A stretch of DNA of 64,000 bases from Salinarimonas sp052380005 (GTDB taxonomy: Bacteria > Pseudomonadota > Alphaproteobacteria > Rhizobiales > Beijerinckiaceae), in the NCBI GenBank assembly GCA_052380005.1, contig JBQTCJ010000021.1. One strand, written 5' to 3'. Shown piece after piece: positions 42,134-51,311 of this stretch. Each line of letters begins with the position of its first letter. Positions within the stretch are counted from its first letter, which is position 1. The translations under genes were made by a program, and so were the position numbers. Under the pieces are notes generated by a model. It saw only the letters and a list, made by a program, of their open reading frames with translations. It did no database searches and was not told where the DNA came from.

Positions 42134-43312
42134 ATGGCGAAGACGAGGCACTTCAAGGCATTCGTGATCAGCCCGATCGGCAAGGAAGGCAGCCCCGAGC
42201 GGGCGCACGCCGACTGGGTCTTCGAGGAGATCATCGCGAAGGCGTGCGAGCGGCTTCGCCCGCAATACGACATCCATGTCGTGCGTGCCGATCACGAGGA
42301 GCGAACGGGATCCGTGATGGGTCGCGTCCTCCAGAACATCCTGCACCACGACCTCGTGATCGCGGTCCTCGCCTTCGAGCGGCCGAACGTGTACTACGAG
42401 CTCGCGCTCGCCCACGCCGCCGCCCGCAACGTCATCATGCTGCGCTCGGAGAATCCGCGGGAGCCGCGTCACTTCGACGTGACCGACATGAACGTCGAGT
42501 CCTACGACTATCAGGCCGGACGGGCCGCTCCCGAGAAGCTCATCGCAAGGCTCGTCAAGTACATCGAGAACACGCTCGATGAGCCCATCCATCGGGAGAA
42601 AGCGTTCGACAAGTACGATCCGTTCGGCCGGGTGTTCAGGGAGTATCGCTTCTACGACGAGTTTCGACATCTCGCCGTCAAGGAGGTGAATGTCGAGGAG
42701 ATGCAACAGAAGAATATCGTCCACTATTCAGATTATTTCCTCAATGCGAACGAATTTTTGACGCTGACTGGCATAACGCTGAAGCACTTCACGCATCCGC
42801 GCTTCACCTATACGAGGCCGGACGGCGACCTCATGACGTTCTCGGACGTCCTCCAGTACCTCATCACCGTGAAGGGCGTCGACGTGCGTGCGGTCATGCT
42901 TCATCCGAGCAATCCGACGCTGCCAGCGATGCTGTCCTACGACGGGCCGGACAAGTTCAAGGCCAGCGTGCAGCAGGTCAAGGACGAATGCCGCGAGGCC
43001 TTCAAGGCGTGGAAGCGGATCGCGAAGGTGCTCGAGCGCCAGCCGACCTCCGACAAGGCGCCCAAGCGCGGCTCGCTCGAGATCATCCAGCTCCGCCACA
43101 GCCCGATGCGCTACCGGATGACGCTCACCGACGGCTCGCTCCTGCTGACGCCGTATTTCAACCAGATCCCCTACAATGGGCAATCGCCGTCGCTGGCGGT
43201 CACCTCGACGGCGGCCTTCTACAGGGCCATCAAGGAAGATCTGGACGTGCTGATCAGGGACGATCGGCGCGCGCCGCCCGGAGACGTGGCGGCCACGGGC
43301 GGCGGGACGTGA
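42134..43312 (+). CDS. Deoxyribosyltransferase/TIR-like plus PLD-like two-domain protein
   Basis: 392-aa protein, not assigned to a named family. Residues 1-150 show FKAFVISPIGKEGS, IHVVRADHEERTGSVMGRVLQNI and RPNVYYELALAHAAARNVIML. That pattern belongs to nucleoside 2-deoxyribosyltransferase-like and TIR-like sensing or NAD-cleaving domains, with Glu89 in YYEL a likely catalytic residue. Residues 190-370 (FLTLTGITLKHF, GVDVRAVMLHPSNP, GSLLLTPYFNQIPYNG) resemble a PLD-like fold without HKD motifs (DUF5919-like). The AT-richer 5' half and 213-bp gap upstream suggest acquisition. A defence or stress role is inferred. Confidence 0.6.
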   Translation: MAKTRHFKAFVISPIGKEGSPERAHADWVFEEIIAKACERLRPQYDIHVVRADHEERTGSVMGRVLQNILHHDLVIAVLAFERPNVYYELALAHAAARNVIMLRSENPREPRHFDVTDMNVESYDYQAGRAAPEKLIARLVKYIENTLDEPIHREKAFDKYDPFGRVFREYRFYDEFRHLAVKEVNVEEMQQKNIVHYSDYFLNANEFLTLTGITLKHFTHPRFTYTRPDGDLMTFSDVLQYLITVKGVDVRAVMLHPSNPTLPAMLSYDGPDKFKASVQQVKDECREAFKAWKRIAKVLERQPTSDKAPKRGSLEIIQLRHSPMRYRMTLTDGSLLLTPYFNQIPYNGQSPSLAVTSTAAFYRAIKEDLDVLIRDDRRAPPGDVAATGGGT

Positions 43313-43389
43313 CGAGAGCCCCGGTTCCCCCCGACCCCGAACCATGCTAACCGCCCGCGGAACCCTCAAGCCCCGCGGGACCCTCCATC

Positions 43390-44982
43390 ATGCCCACCCG
43401 TAAAGAGCGCGTCACCCGCGCGCTCCTCTCCGTCTCCGACAAGACCGGCATCGTCGACTTCGCCCGGGCGCTCGCCGCGCGCGGGGTGGCGCTCGTGTCC
43501 ACCGGCGGCACCCATCGGGCGCTGGCGGAGGCGGGGCTCGCGGTCACGGAGGTGTCGGATCTCACCGGCTTCCCGGAGATGATGGACGGGCGGGTGAAGA
43601 CGCTGCATCCGAAGGTGCACGGCGGGCTGCTCGCCCGGCGGGCGGACCCGCAGCACCAGGCCGCCATGCTCGCCCACGGCATCGCCGAAATCGACCTCCT
43701 CGTCGTCGACCTCTATCCGTTCGAGGCGACGCTGGCCGGGGGCGGCGACTACGAGGCCTGCGTGGAGAACATCGACATCGGCGGCCCGGCGATGATCCGC
43801 GCGGCGGCGAAGAACCACGAGAGCGTCGCCGTCGTGGTCGACCCCGCCGACTATGGGACGATCCTCGCGGAACTCGAGAGCCACGACGGCGCCACCACGC
43901 TGACGCTGCGCAAGCGCCTCGCCCAGAAGGCCTACGCCCGCACCGCCGCCTACGACGCGGCGATCTCGAACTGGCTCGCGGACGCGCTCGCCGTCGAGGC
44001 GCCGACCTTCCGCGCGGTGGGCGGGCGGCTCGCCGAGGCCATGCGCTACGGCGAGAACCCCCACCAGAAGGCGGCCTTCTACCGCACCGGCGAGGCCCGC
44101 CCCGGCGTCGCCACCGCCCGCCAGGTGCAGGGCAAGGCGCTCTCCTACAACAACATCGCCGACACCGACGCCGCCTACGAGTGCGTGGCGGAGCTCGATC
44201 CGGCGCAGAGCGCGGCGGTCGTGATCGTCAAGCACGCCAACCCCTGCGGCGTCGCCACCGGCGCGACGCTGGCGGACGCCTACGACCGCGCGCTCGCCTG
44301 CGACCCGGTCTCCGCCTTCGGCGGCATCGTCGCCGTCAACCGGACGCTCGACGCCGAGGCGGCGGCGAAGATCGTCGAGGTCTTCACCGAGGTGATCATC
44401 GCGCCGGACGCCACCGAGGAGGCGCTTCGCATCGTCGCCGCCAAGAAGAACCTGCGCCTGCTGCTCGCCGGCGCTCTTCCCGATCCGCGGGCGAAGGGGC
44501 TCGCCGTGCGCACCGTCGCCGGCGGGCTGCTGGTGCAGGAGCGCGACCGCGCGGTCGTCTCCGACATGACGCTCACCGTCGTCTCGAAGCGCCAGCCCAC
44601 CGCGCGGGAGATGGCGGACCTCGCCTTCGCCTTCCGGGTGGCCAAGCACGTCAAGTCGAACGCCATCGTCTACGCCCGCGACGGGGCCACCGTCGGCATC
44701 GGCGCGGGGCAGATGAGCCGGGTGGACTCGTCGCGCATCGCCGCCTGGAAGGCGGGCGAGGCGGCGCGCGCGCTCGGCATCCCCGAGAGCCTGGCGAAGG
44801 GCTCGGTGGTGGCGTCGGACGCCTTCTTCCCCTTCGCCGACGGGCTGCTGGCGGCGGCCGAGGCCGGCGCCACGGCCGTGATCCAGCCCGGCGGCTCGAT
44901 GCGCGACGCCGAGGTGATCGCCGCCGCCGACGAGGCGGGGCTCGCGATGGTGTTCACGGGGCACCGGCACTTCCGGCATTGA
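43390..44982 (+). CDS. purH: Bifunctional AICAR transformylase/IMP cyclohydrolase
   Basis: 530-aa enzyme for the last two steps of IMP synthesis. The N-terminal MGS-like IMP cyclohydrolase domain has LLSVSDKTGIVDFA, LVSTGGTHRAL and MMDGRVKTLHPKVHGGLL. The transformylase domain has RYGENPHQKAAFY, VIVKHANPCGVA and SDAFFPFADGLLAAAEAGATAVIQPGGSMRD, and ends VFTGHRHFRH. The length matches the family. In many Hyphomicrobiales purH lies elsewhere near rsmB; here it precedes a transporter operon after 173 bp. Confidence 0.98.
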   Translation: MPTRKERVTRALLSVSDKTGIVDFARALAARGVALVSTGGTHRALAEAGLAVTEVSDLTGFPEMMDGRVKTLHPKVHGGLLARRADPQHQAAMLAHGIAEIDLLVVDLYPFEATLAGGGDYEACVENIDIGGPAMIRAAAKNHESVAVVVDPADYGTILAELESHDGATTLTLRKRLAQKAYARTAAYDAAISNWLADALAVEAPTFRAVGGRLAEAMRYGENPHQKAAFYRTGEARPGVATARQVQGKALSYNNIADTDAAYECVAELDPAQSAAVVIVKHANPCGVATGATLADAYDRALACDPVSAFGGIVAVNRTLDAEAAAKIVEVFTEVIIAPDATEEALRIVAAKKNLRLLLAGALPDPRAKGLAVRTVAGGLLVQERDRAVVSDMTLTVVSKRQPTAREMADLAFAFRVAKHVKSNAIVYARDGATVGIGAGQMSRVDSSRIAAWKAGEAARALGIPESLAKGSVVASDAFFPFADGLLAAAEAGATAVIQPGGSMRDAEVIAAADEAGLAMVFTGHRHFRH

Positions 44983-45155
44983 ACATGGGTAGATAGCCCG
45001 CGCACGCCACCTCGGGCGGCGCACAAGACGTCGGGTCCGCATGCCTCCCCACGGTGCGTTCCACTCCGGATGGAAATGCAGCGGGAGGTCTGCGACAGCT
45101 TGACCCTGCCATGCCTTTGTGGCCACATGGCCGCGCACGAGGCGGGGCGGTGTGC

Positions 45156-45974
45156 ATGAGCGGTGGCATCATCCTCGAGACGCGGGGCCTGACGAAGGAA
45201 TTCAAGGGTTTCGCCGCGGTCTCGGGCGTCCACCTGAAGGTGCGGCGTGGGGCGATCCATGCTCTGATCGGCCCCAACGGCGCCGGCAAGACCACCTGCT
45301 TCAACCTGATCACCAAGTTCCTGGAGCCGACGCGCGGGACGATCCTGTTCGGCGGGCGCGACGTCACCCGCGCGAAGCCGGCCGACGTGGCGAAGATGGG
45401 CATGGTGCGCAGCTTCCAGATCTCGGCGACCTTCGGCAATCTCACGCTGCTCGAGAACGTGCGCGTCGCGCTGCAGCGCAAACTCGGCACCTCCTTCCAC
45501 TTCTGGCGCTCGGAGCGCTCGCTGTCGGCCCTCGACGCGCGGGCTACGGCGCTGCTCGAGGACGTGGGCCTCGCCGACTACCGGAACCTGACGGCGAACG
45601 AGCTGCCCTACGGGCGCAAGCGCGCGCTCGAGATCGCCACGACCCTCGCCCTCGATCCCGAGATGCTGCTGCTCGACGAGCCGACCTCGGGCATGGGGCG
45701 CGAGGACATCGGCCGCACCGCGGCGCTGATCCGCCGCGTCGCGATGGACCGCACCGTGCTGATGGTCGAGCACAACCTCTCGGTCGTCGCCGACCTCTCC
45801 GACACGATCACCGTGCTCGCCCGCGGGGAGATCCTGGCGCAGGGCTCCTACGCGGAGGTCTCGACCGACCCGCGGGTGGTGGAGGCGTACATGGGCACGG
45901 GGATGGGCACGGGGATGGGCACGGGGGCGGGGACCGGTGCGGACGCGAGCGGGGCGGCGCAGGCCCATGGCTGA
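45156..45974 (+). CDS. livG: Branched-chain-type ABC transporter ATPase (LivG-like)
   Basis: 272-aa ATPase: Walker A GPNGAGKTT, the LivG-type loop TRAKPADVAKMGMVRSFQ, a signature drifted to NELPYGRKRALEIA, Walker B MLLLDEPTSGMG and the switch His in VEHNLS. The usual second Walker-B context DEPAAGLN reads DEPTSGMG. The C-terminus carries an MGTGMGTGMGTG repeat encoded by a 12-bp tandem repeat. ATG 45156 begins MSGGIILETRGLTKEFKG. It overlaps livF by 8 bp. Confidence 0.88.
   Translation: MSGGIILETRGLTKEFKGFAAVSGVHLKVRRGAIHALIGPNGAGKTTCFNLITKFLEPTRGTILFGGRDVTRAKPADVAKMGMVRSFQISATFGNLTLLENVRVALQRKLGTSFHFWRSERSLSALDARATALLEDVGLADYRNLTANELPYGRKRALEIATTLALDPEMLLLDEPTSGMGREDIGRTAALIRRVAMDRTVLMVEHNLSVVADLSDTITVLARGEILAQGSYAEVSTDPRVVEAYMGTGMGTGMGTGAGTGADASGAAQAHG
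45891..45926 (+). repeat. Three tandem 12-bp repeats inside livG
   Basis: Three perfect copies of ATGGGCACGGGG in frame, encoding Met-Gly-Thr-Gly three times, just before the C-terminal tail of the ATPase. Copy number could vary by slippage without a frameshift. Confidence 0.9.
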
Positions 45975-46719
45975 GGCGACGACGACGACGAGCCGCGGAG
46001 GGGACGCCGGCGGCGTCGCGAGCCCTCTCCTGCGCGTGCGCGATCTCGACGCCTGGTACGGCGAGAGCCACGTGCTGCACGGCATGGCGTTCGAGATCGC
46101 GGCGGGCGAGGTCGTGACGCTGCTCGGGCGCAACGGCGCCGGCAAGACCACGACGATGCGCGCGATCATGGGCATGCTGCGCCAGCGCACGGGCTCGATC
46201 GTCTTCGACGGGGTCGAGACCATGGCGCTGCGCTCCGACAGGATCGCGCGGCTCGGGATCGGCTACGTGCCGGAGGAGCGCGGCATCTTCGCGAGCCTCG
46301 ACGTGCGCGAGAACCTGGAGCTGCCACCGGTGGTCAAGCCCGGCGGCATGAGCGTCGCGGAGGTCTACGCGCTGTTCCCGCGCCTCCGGGAGCGCCGGGC
46401 GAGCCAGGGCACCAAGCTCTCCGGCGGCGAGCAGCAGATGCTCGCCATCGCCCGCGTGCTGCGCACCGGAGCGACGCTGCTGCTGCTCGACGAGCCGACG
46501 GAGGGGCTCGCGCCGGTCATCGTGCAGCAGATCGGCGCCATCATCCGCGCGCTCAAGGAGAAGGGCTTCACCATCCTGCTCGTCGAGCAGAACTTCCACT
46601 TCGCCGCCACCGTCGCCGATCGGCACTACGTCGTCGAGCACGGGCAGGTGGTGGAGATGTTCCGCAACGAGGAGATCGGCTCCAGCATGAAGACGCTGCA
46701 GGACTATCTCGGCGTCTGA
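45967..46719 (+). CDS. livF: Branched-chain-type ABC transporter ATPase (LivF-like)
   Basis: 250-aa second ATPase: YGESHVLHGMAFEI, Walker A GRNGAGKTT, the LivF-type GYVPEERGIFASLDV, signature LSGGEQQMLAIAR, Walker B LLLLDEPTEGLAP and VEQNFHFA. Start at ATG 45967 within the last codons of livG. An N-terminal low-complexity stretch (TTTTSRGGDAGGV) precedes the domain. It ends 51 bp before the binding protein. Confidence 0.9.
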   Translation: MAEATTTTSRGGDAGGVASPLLRVRDLDAWYGESHVLHGMAFEIAAGEVVTLLGRNGAGKTTTMRAIMGMLRQRTGSIVFDGVETMALRSDRIARLGIGYVPEERGIFASLDVRENLELPPVVKPGGMSVAEVYALFPRLRERRASQGTKLSGGEQQMLAIARVLRTGATLLLLDEPTEGLAPVIVQQIGAIIRALKEKGFTILLVEQNFHFAATVADRHYVVEHGQVVEMFRNEEIGSSMKTLQDYLGV

Positions 46720-46770
46720 AGAAGAATGTCGCGGCGTCCGGGCCGCGCCGCAACCGAAGGGAGAACGACC

Positions 46771-47976
46771 ATGACGAACCGCATGCTCCTCGCCGGCCTC
46801 TCCGCGCTCGCGCTCGGCGCGGCGGGCGACGCCGCCGCGCAGACCGAGGTGACGATCGGCGTCCTCAACGACCAGTCGGGCCTCTATTCCGATCTCACCG
46901 GCCAGGGCTCGGTCTGGGCCGCGCGCGAGGCGATCGCGGACTTCGATCCCGCCGCGCACGGGCTTTCGGTCGAGCTCGTCTTCGCCGACCACCAGAACAA
47001 GCCGGACGTCGGCTCCTCCGTGGCGCGGCAATGGTACGACGTCGACGGCGTCGACATGATCGTCGACGTGCCGACCTCGTCGGTGGCGCTCGCCATCAAC
47101 GAGCTCACCCGCGAGCGCAACAAGGTGTTCCTGTCGTCGGGCGCGGCGACGTCGGACCTCACCGGCAAGGCCTGCTCGCCCAACACCGTGCACTGGACCT
47201 ACGACACCTGGTCGCTCGCCAACGGCACCGGCAAGGCGATCGTCGAGACCGGCGGGGAGAGCTGGTTCTTCATCACGGCGGACTACGCCTTCGGCCACGC
47301 GCTCGAGCGCGACACCGCGGCGGTCGTGGAGGCGAACGGCGGCGCGGTGGTGGGCACCGTGCGCCACCCGTTCCCGGGCTCGGACTTCTCGTCCTTCCTC
47401 CTCCAGGCGCAGGCCTCGGGCGCGCAGATCATCGGGCTCGCCAACGCCGGCGGCGACACGGTCAACACCGTCAAGCAGGCGGCGGAGTTCGGCATCGTCC
47501 AGTCCGGCCAGAGCCTCGCGGCGCTCCTGATGTTCCTCACCGACGTGCACGCGCTCGGCCTGCCTGCGGCGCAGGGCCTGATCTTCACCGAGGCCTGGTA
47601 CTGGGACCTGAACGACGCCAACCGCGCCTTCGCGGAGGAGTTCGCCGCCGCCAACGACGGCCGGCATCCCACGATGGTCCATGCCGGCGTCTACTCGGCC
47701 GTGACCCACTACCTCAAGGCCGTCGCCGAGGTCGGCTCGGCGGAGGACGGCGCCGCCGTCGTCGCGGCGATGAAGGAGATGCCGACCAGCGACCGGCTCT
47801 TCGGCGAGGGCGAGATTCGGCAGGACGGGCGCAAGATCCACGACATGTACCTGTTCGAGGTGAAGGCGCCGGAGGAGTCGGAAGGCCCGTGGGACTACTA
47901 CCGCCTGCGCGCCACGATCCCCGCGGCGGAGGCCTTCCGCCCGCTCGCCGAGGGCGAGTGCCCGCTGGTGAACTGA
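46771..47976 (+). CDS. Branched-chain-type ABC transporter substrate-binding protein
   Basis: 401-aa periplasmic protein with a signal peptide ending AAA or AAAQ near residue 23, then TEVTIGVLNDQSGLYSDLTGQGSV, the type I binding-protein entry typical of the LivK/Peripla_BP_6 family. SSGAATSDLTGKAC and WFFITADYAFGHALERD are family blocks. The ligand could be an amino acid, amide or aromatic acid; it is not readable from sequence. ATG 46771 follows GAAGGGAG. It forms one operon with livG, livF and the permeases. Confidence 0.88.
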   Translation: MTNRMLLAGLSALALGAAGDAAAQTEVTIGVLNDQSGLYSDLTGQGSVWAAREAIADFDPAAHGLSVELVFADHQNKPDVGSSVARQWYDVDGVDMIVDVPTSSVALAINELTRERNKVFLSSGAATSDLTGKACSPNTVHWTYDTWSLANGTGKAIVETGGESWFFITADYAFGHALERDTAAVVEANGGAVVGTVRHPFPGSDFSSFLLQAQASGAQIIGLANAGGDTVNTVKQAAEFGIVQSGQSLAALLMFLTDVHALGLPAAQGLIFTEAWYWDLNDANRAFAEEFAAANDGRHPTMVHAGVYSAVTHYLKAVAEVGSAEDGAAVVAAMKEMPTSDRLFGEGEIRQDGRKIHDMYLFEVKAPEESEGPWDYYRLRATIPAAEAFRPLAEGECPLVN

Positions 47977-48063
47977 TCGCGCGGCGCGGGGCAGGGTCCG
48001 GCCCCGCCCCGCGCCCGCCGCTCCCGTCCGTTCGTCCACCGCCAGGATCGAGGCCCGCCGCCC

Positions 48064-48945
48064 GTGCTCGAGCTCATCGGAGTGTCCCCGCAGATGCTGT
48101 TCGGCCAGCTCATGCTCGGGCTGATCAACGGCGCCTTCTACGCGGTTCTGAGCCTCGGGCTCGCGGTCATCTTCGGGCTCCTCAACGTCATCAACTTCAC
48201 GCACGGCGCGCAGTACATGATGGGGGCCTTCGTCGCCTACATCCTGCTCGTCGTCTTCGGCGTGCCCTACTGGGGCGCGCTGGTGCTCGCGCCGGCGGTC
48301 GTCGGGGCGGTGGGCATCGTGATCGAGCGCACGCTGCTGCGGCGCCTCTACCACCTCGACCACCTCTACGGCCTGCTGCTGACCTTCGGGCTCGCGCTGA
48401 TCATCGAGGGCCTGTTCCGCTCGCAATACGGCGTCTCCGGCCAGCCCTACCCGAACCCGCTGCCGGGCGGGACCAATCTCGGCTTCATGTTCCTGCCGAC
48501 CTACCGCGGCTGGGTCGTCGTCGCCTCGCTCGTCGTCTGCTTCGGGACATGGCTCGTGATCGAGCGCACCAAGCTCGGGTCCTACCTGCGCGCGGCCACC
48601 GAGCGGCCGGACCTCGTGCAGGCGTTCGGCGTCAACGTGCCCTTGATGATCACGCTGACCTACGGCTTCGGCGTCGCGCTGGCGGGCTTCGCCGGGGTGC
48701 TCGCCGCGCCGATCTACCAGGTGAGCCCGCTCATGGGCGCGAACCTGATCATCGTCGTCTTCGCGGTGGTGGTGATCGGCGGGATGGGCTCGATCCTCGG
48801 CGCCATCGTCACGGGCTACGCGCTCGGTATCGTGGAGGGCCTCACCAGGGTGTTCTGGCCGGAGGCGTCGAGCACGGTGATCTTCGTCGTCATGGCGATC
48901 GTGCTCCTCGTGAAGCCCGCCGGCCTGTTCGGCACGGCCAGGTGA
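48064..48945 (+). CDS. livH: Branched-chain-type ABC transporter permease (LivH-like)
   Basis: 293-aa inner-membrane permease with about eight helices; GLINGAFYAVLSLGLAVIFGLLNVINFTHGAQYMMGAF is the classic LivH start, and DRPDLVQAFGVNV-like sequence (here ERPDLVQAFGVNV) marks the ATPase-contact loop. GTG 48064 is the only start giving the family N-terminus. It ends 11 bp before livM. Confidence 0.9.
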   Translation: MLELIGVSPQMLFGQLMLGLINGAFYAVLSLGLAVIFGLLNVINFTHGAQYMMGAFVAYILLVVFGVPYWGALVLAPAVVGAVGIVIERTLLRRLYHLDHLYGLLLTFGLALIIEGLFRSQYGVSGQPYPNPLPGGTNLGFMFLPTYRGWVVVASLVVCFGTWLVIERTKLGSYLRAATERPDLVQAFGVNVPLMITLTYGFGVALAGFAGVLAAPIYQVSPLMGANLIIVVFAVVVIGGMGSILGAIVTGYALGIVEGLTRVFWPEASSTVIFVVMAIVLLVKPAGLFGTAR

Positions 48946-48956
48946 GAGGGGATCGC

Positions 48957-49937
48957 ATGACCATCTCGCGCGGCACGCTCGCGTTCCTCGCCTTCCTCGC
49001 GCTGGCGCTCGTCGCGCCGTGGTTCCTCTACCCGGTCTTCCTGGTGAAGGTGCTGTGCTTCGCGCTCTTCGCCTGCGCCTTCAACCTGCTCGTCGGCTAC
49101 GTTGGCCTGCTCTCCTTCGGGCATGCGATGTTCTTCGGAGGCGCCTCGTACTTCTGCGGCCACATGCTCAAGGTCTGGGGCTGGCCGCCGGAACTGGCGA
49201 TCCCCGCGGCCGCGCTCGCGGCCGGGGCCATGGGCCTCGTCGTCGGCGCGCTGGCGATCCGGCGGCAGGGCATCTACTTCGCCATGGTGACGCTGGCGCT
49301 CGCGCAGATGTTCTACTTCTTCGCGCTCCAGGCGCCCTTCACCGGCGGCGAGGACGGCATCCAGGCTATCCCGCGCACGCCGATCCTCGGCGTGATCGAC
49401 ACGCGCGACGACACGGTGCTCTACTACGTCGTGCTGGCGATCTTCACCGCCGGCTTCCTGCTGATCCATCGCACGATCCACTCGCCCTTCGGGCAGGTGC
49501 TCAAGGCCATTCGCGAGAACGAGCCTCGCGCGATCTCGCTCGGCTACGCGGTCGACCGCTACAAGCTCCTCGCCTTCACGCTGTCGGCCGCGCTCGCCGG
49601 GCTGGCGGGGGCGACGAAGGCGCTCGCCTTCCAGCTCGCCTCGCTCACCGACGTCGCCTGGCAGATGTCCGGCGAGGTGGTGCTGATGACGCTGGTGGGC
49701 GGCATGGGCACGGTGTACGGCCCGGTGGTGGGCGCGGCGGTGATCGTCACCATGCAGAACTACCTCGCCGGCTTCGGCGAATGGGTGCTGGTGACGCAGG
49801 GCGTGATCTTCGTCGTGGTCGTGCTGCTGTTCCGCCGCGGCATCGTCGGCGAGGCCATCGCCTTCGCGCAGACGCGCCGCCGCCGAGGCGCGGACGCCGC
49901 CGCGACCGCCCCCGCGGAGCGGGGCGGCTCCGCCTAG
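48957..49937 (+). CDS. livM: Branched-chain-type ABC transporter permease (LivM-like)
   Basis: 326-aa inner-membrane permease: LLVGYVGLLSFGHAMFFGGASYF, the contact loop RENEPRAISLGYAVDRYKLLAF, and LVGGMGTVYGPVVGAAVI are typical of LivM. ATG 48957 lies 11 bp after livH with GAGAGGGGA upstream. The last 20 residues are Arg/Ala-rich. It converges with the MscS gene; the 110-bp gap contains CGCCCCG-G-CGGGGCG, a possible stem. Confidence 0.9.
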   Translation: MTISRGTLAFLAFLALALVAPWFLYPVFLVKVLCFALFACAFNLLVGYVGLLSFGHAMFFGGASYFCGHMLKVWGWPPELAIPAAALAAGAMGLVVGALAIRRQGIYFAMVTLALAQMFYFFALQAPFTGGEDGIQAIPRTPILGVIDTRDDTVLYYVVLAIFTAGFLLIHRTIHSPFGQVLKAIRENEPRAISLGYAVDRYKLLAFTLSAALAGLAGATKALAFQLASLTDVAWQMSGEVVLMTLVGGMGTVYGPVVGAAVIVTMQNYLAGFGEWVLVTQGVIFVVVVLLFRRGIVGEAIAFAQTRRRRGADAAATAPAERGGSA

Positions 49938-50047
49938 GGGACAGGCGCTTCCGCCCCGGCGGGGCGATGAGCGTCGGCCGAGCGCGGCGGGGGCGGGCCT
50001 TCACCTTCCCTCCAGCGGCGGCTCGGAACTCGGGCGACGCACGTCGA

Positions 50048-51217
50048 TCATCCTCGGCCCGCGTCCGCGCCCTCGACACCCTCGGCGCCCTCGGCTCCGT
50101 CCGCGACGGCCTCGGCCGCCGCGGCGGTCTGCGGCCCGCCCGCGACGGTGCGGGTGCGCACCTGCGGCAGGGCGCTCGGGTGCTCGTCCTGGAGCCAGGC
50201 GATCAGCGCCTCGCGCACGGCGCAGCGCAGGTCCCAGGCCTCGGCGGGCGTGCGCGCGCTCATGAGGCCGCGCACGGTCATCGTGTCGCGGCCGGCGTCG
50301 ATCACCTGCAGCCCCACGACCTCGCCGTCGAAGAGCGGGTTCTCGCGCACCAGCGCCTCCAGCCGCGCGCGGATGGCGGCGACCGGCGCGCCGTAGTCCA
50401 CGTGCAGGACGACGGAGCCGATCAGCTGCGGCGCCTCCCGCGTCCAGTTCTGGAAGGGCTGCTCGATGAAGCGCTTGAGCGGCACGATCAGCCGGCGCAG
50501 GTCCCACAGCCGCACGACGACGTAGCTCGTGCGGATGTCCTCGATGAAGCCGAACTCGCCCTCGACGATCACCGCGTCCTCGAGCCGCATCGGTTGGGTG
50601 ATGGCGATCTGCAGGCCGGCGATGATGTTCGACAGGGCCGGCTGCGCCGCGAGCCCGATCACGAGCCCCGCGACGCCCGCGGACGCGAACAGGCTCGTGC
50701 CGTACTGTCGCGCCACCGGGCTCGTCGTCAGCAGCGCCGCCACGGTGAGGAAGGCGACCAGGATCACGGCGATGCGGCGCAGGAGCCGCACCTGCGTCGA
50801 CGCCTTGCGCGCCAGCGTCGCGTCCTCGCTCTCACGCGGCAGGCGGCGCAGGTAGACCTCGGCCGCGACGTCCACGACGATGATCAGCGCCCAGCCGAGG
50901 ACGACGATCAGCGCTAGCAGCAGGAGGTAGGCGACCCAGCCCCGCGTGCCGGCGGCGAGCGGGACCGCCGGCAGCGCGCCGGCGAGGACGACGATGACGA
51001 AGGCGAGCCGCGTCGGGCGGCGGATGCGGTCGAGGATGCCGCGGCCGAACGCGCCCATCCGCCGGCCGATCGTGGCGCGGATCGCCCGCACGACGAGGGC
51101 GTGGACGAGGAGCGCCGCGAGCGCGAAGAGCCCGAGCACGAGCGCCGTCTGCGCCCACGCCGGCAGCCCCGCGACGATGCCGCCCGCGTCGCGGGCGAGC
51201 GCTGCGATACGCTCCAC
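50048..51217 (-). CDS. MscS-family mechanosensitive channel
   Basis: 389-aa inner-membrane protein. About four helices precede the pore helix TSLFASAGVAGLVIGLAAQPALSNIIAGLQIAITQP, the most conserved MscS element. The beta domain follows (VIVEGEFGFIEDI, RTSYVVVRLWDLRRLIVPLKRFIEQPFQNW). The acidic Ala/Glu-rich tail (AVADGAEGAEGVEGADAG) is unusual. GTG 51217 follows GGGAGGGACC. It would release solutes on hypo-osmotic shock. Confidence 0.9.
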   Translation of the reverse strand: MERIAALARDAGGIVAGLPAWAQTALVLGLFALAALLVHALVVRAIRATIGRRMGAFGRGILDRIRRPTRLAFVIVVLAGALPAVPLAAGTRGWVAYLLLLALIVVLGWALIIVVDVAAEVYLRRLPRESEDATLARKASTQVRLLRRIAVILVAFLTVAALLTTSPVARQYGTSLFASAGVAGLVIGLAAQPALSNIIAGLQIAITQPMRLEDAVIVEGEFGFIEDIRTSYVVVRLWDLRRLIVPLKRFIEQPFQNWTREAPQLIGSVVLHVDYGAPVAAIRARLEALVRENPLFDGEVVGLQVIDAGRDTMTVRGLMSARTPAEAWDLRCAVREALIAWLQDEHPSALPQVRTRTVAGGPQTAAAAEAVADGAEGAEGVEGADAGRG

Positions 51218-51311
51218 CTCGGTCCCTCCCCCGGCTCGTGAACCGTGGCGAACGCGGCGCCGAGCGCGGCGGTTCCGCGGGGCCCGGGCTGGGCGGGGCG
51301 ACCGCCGGCCC

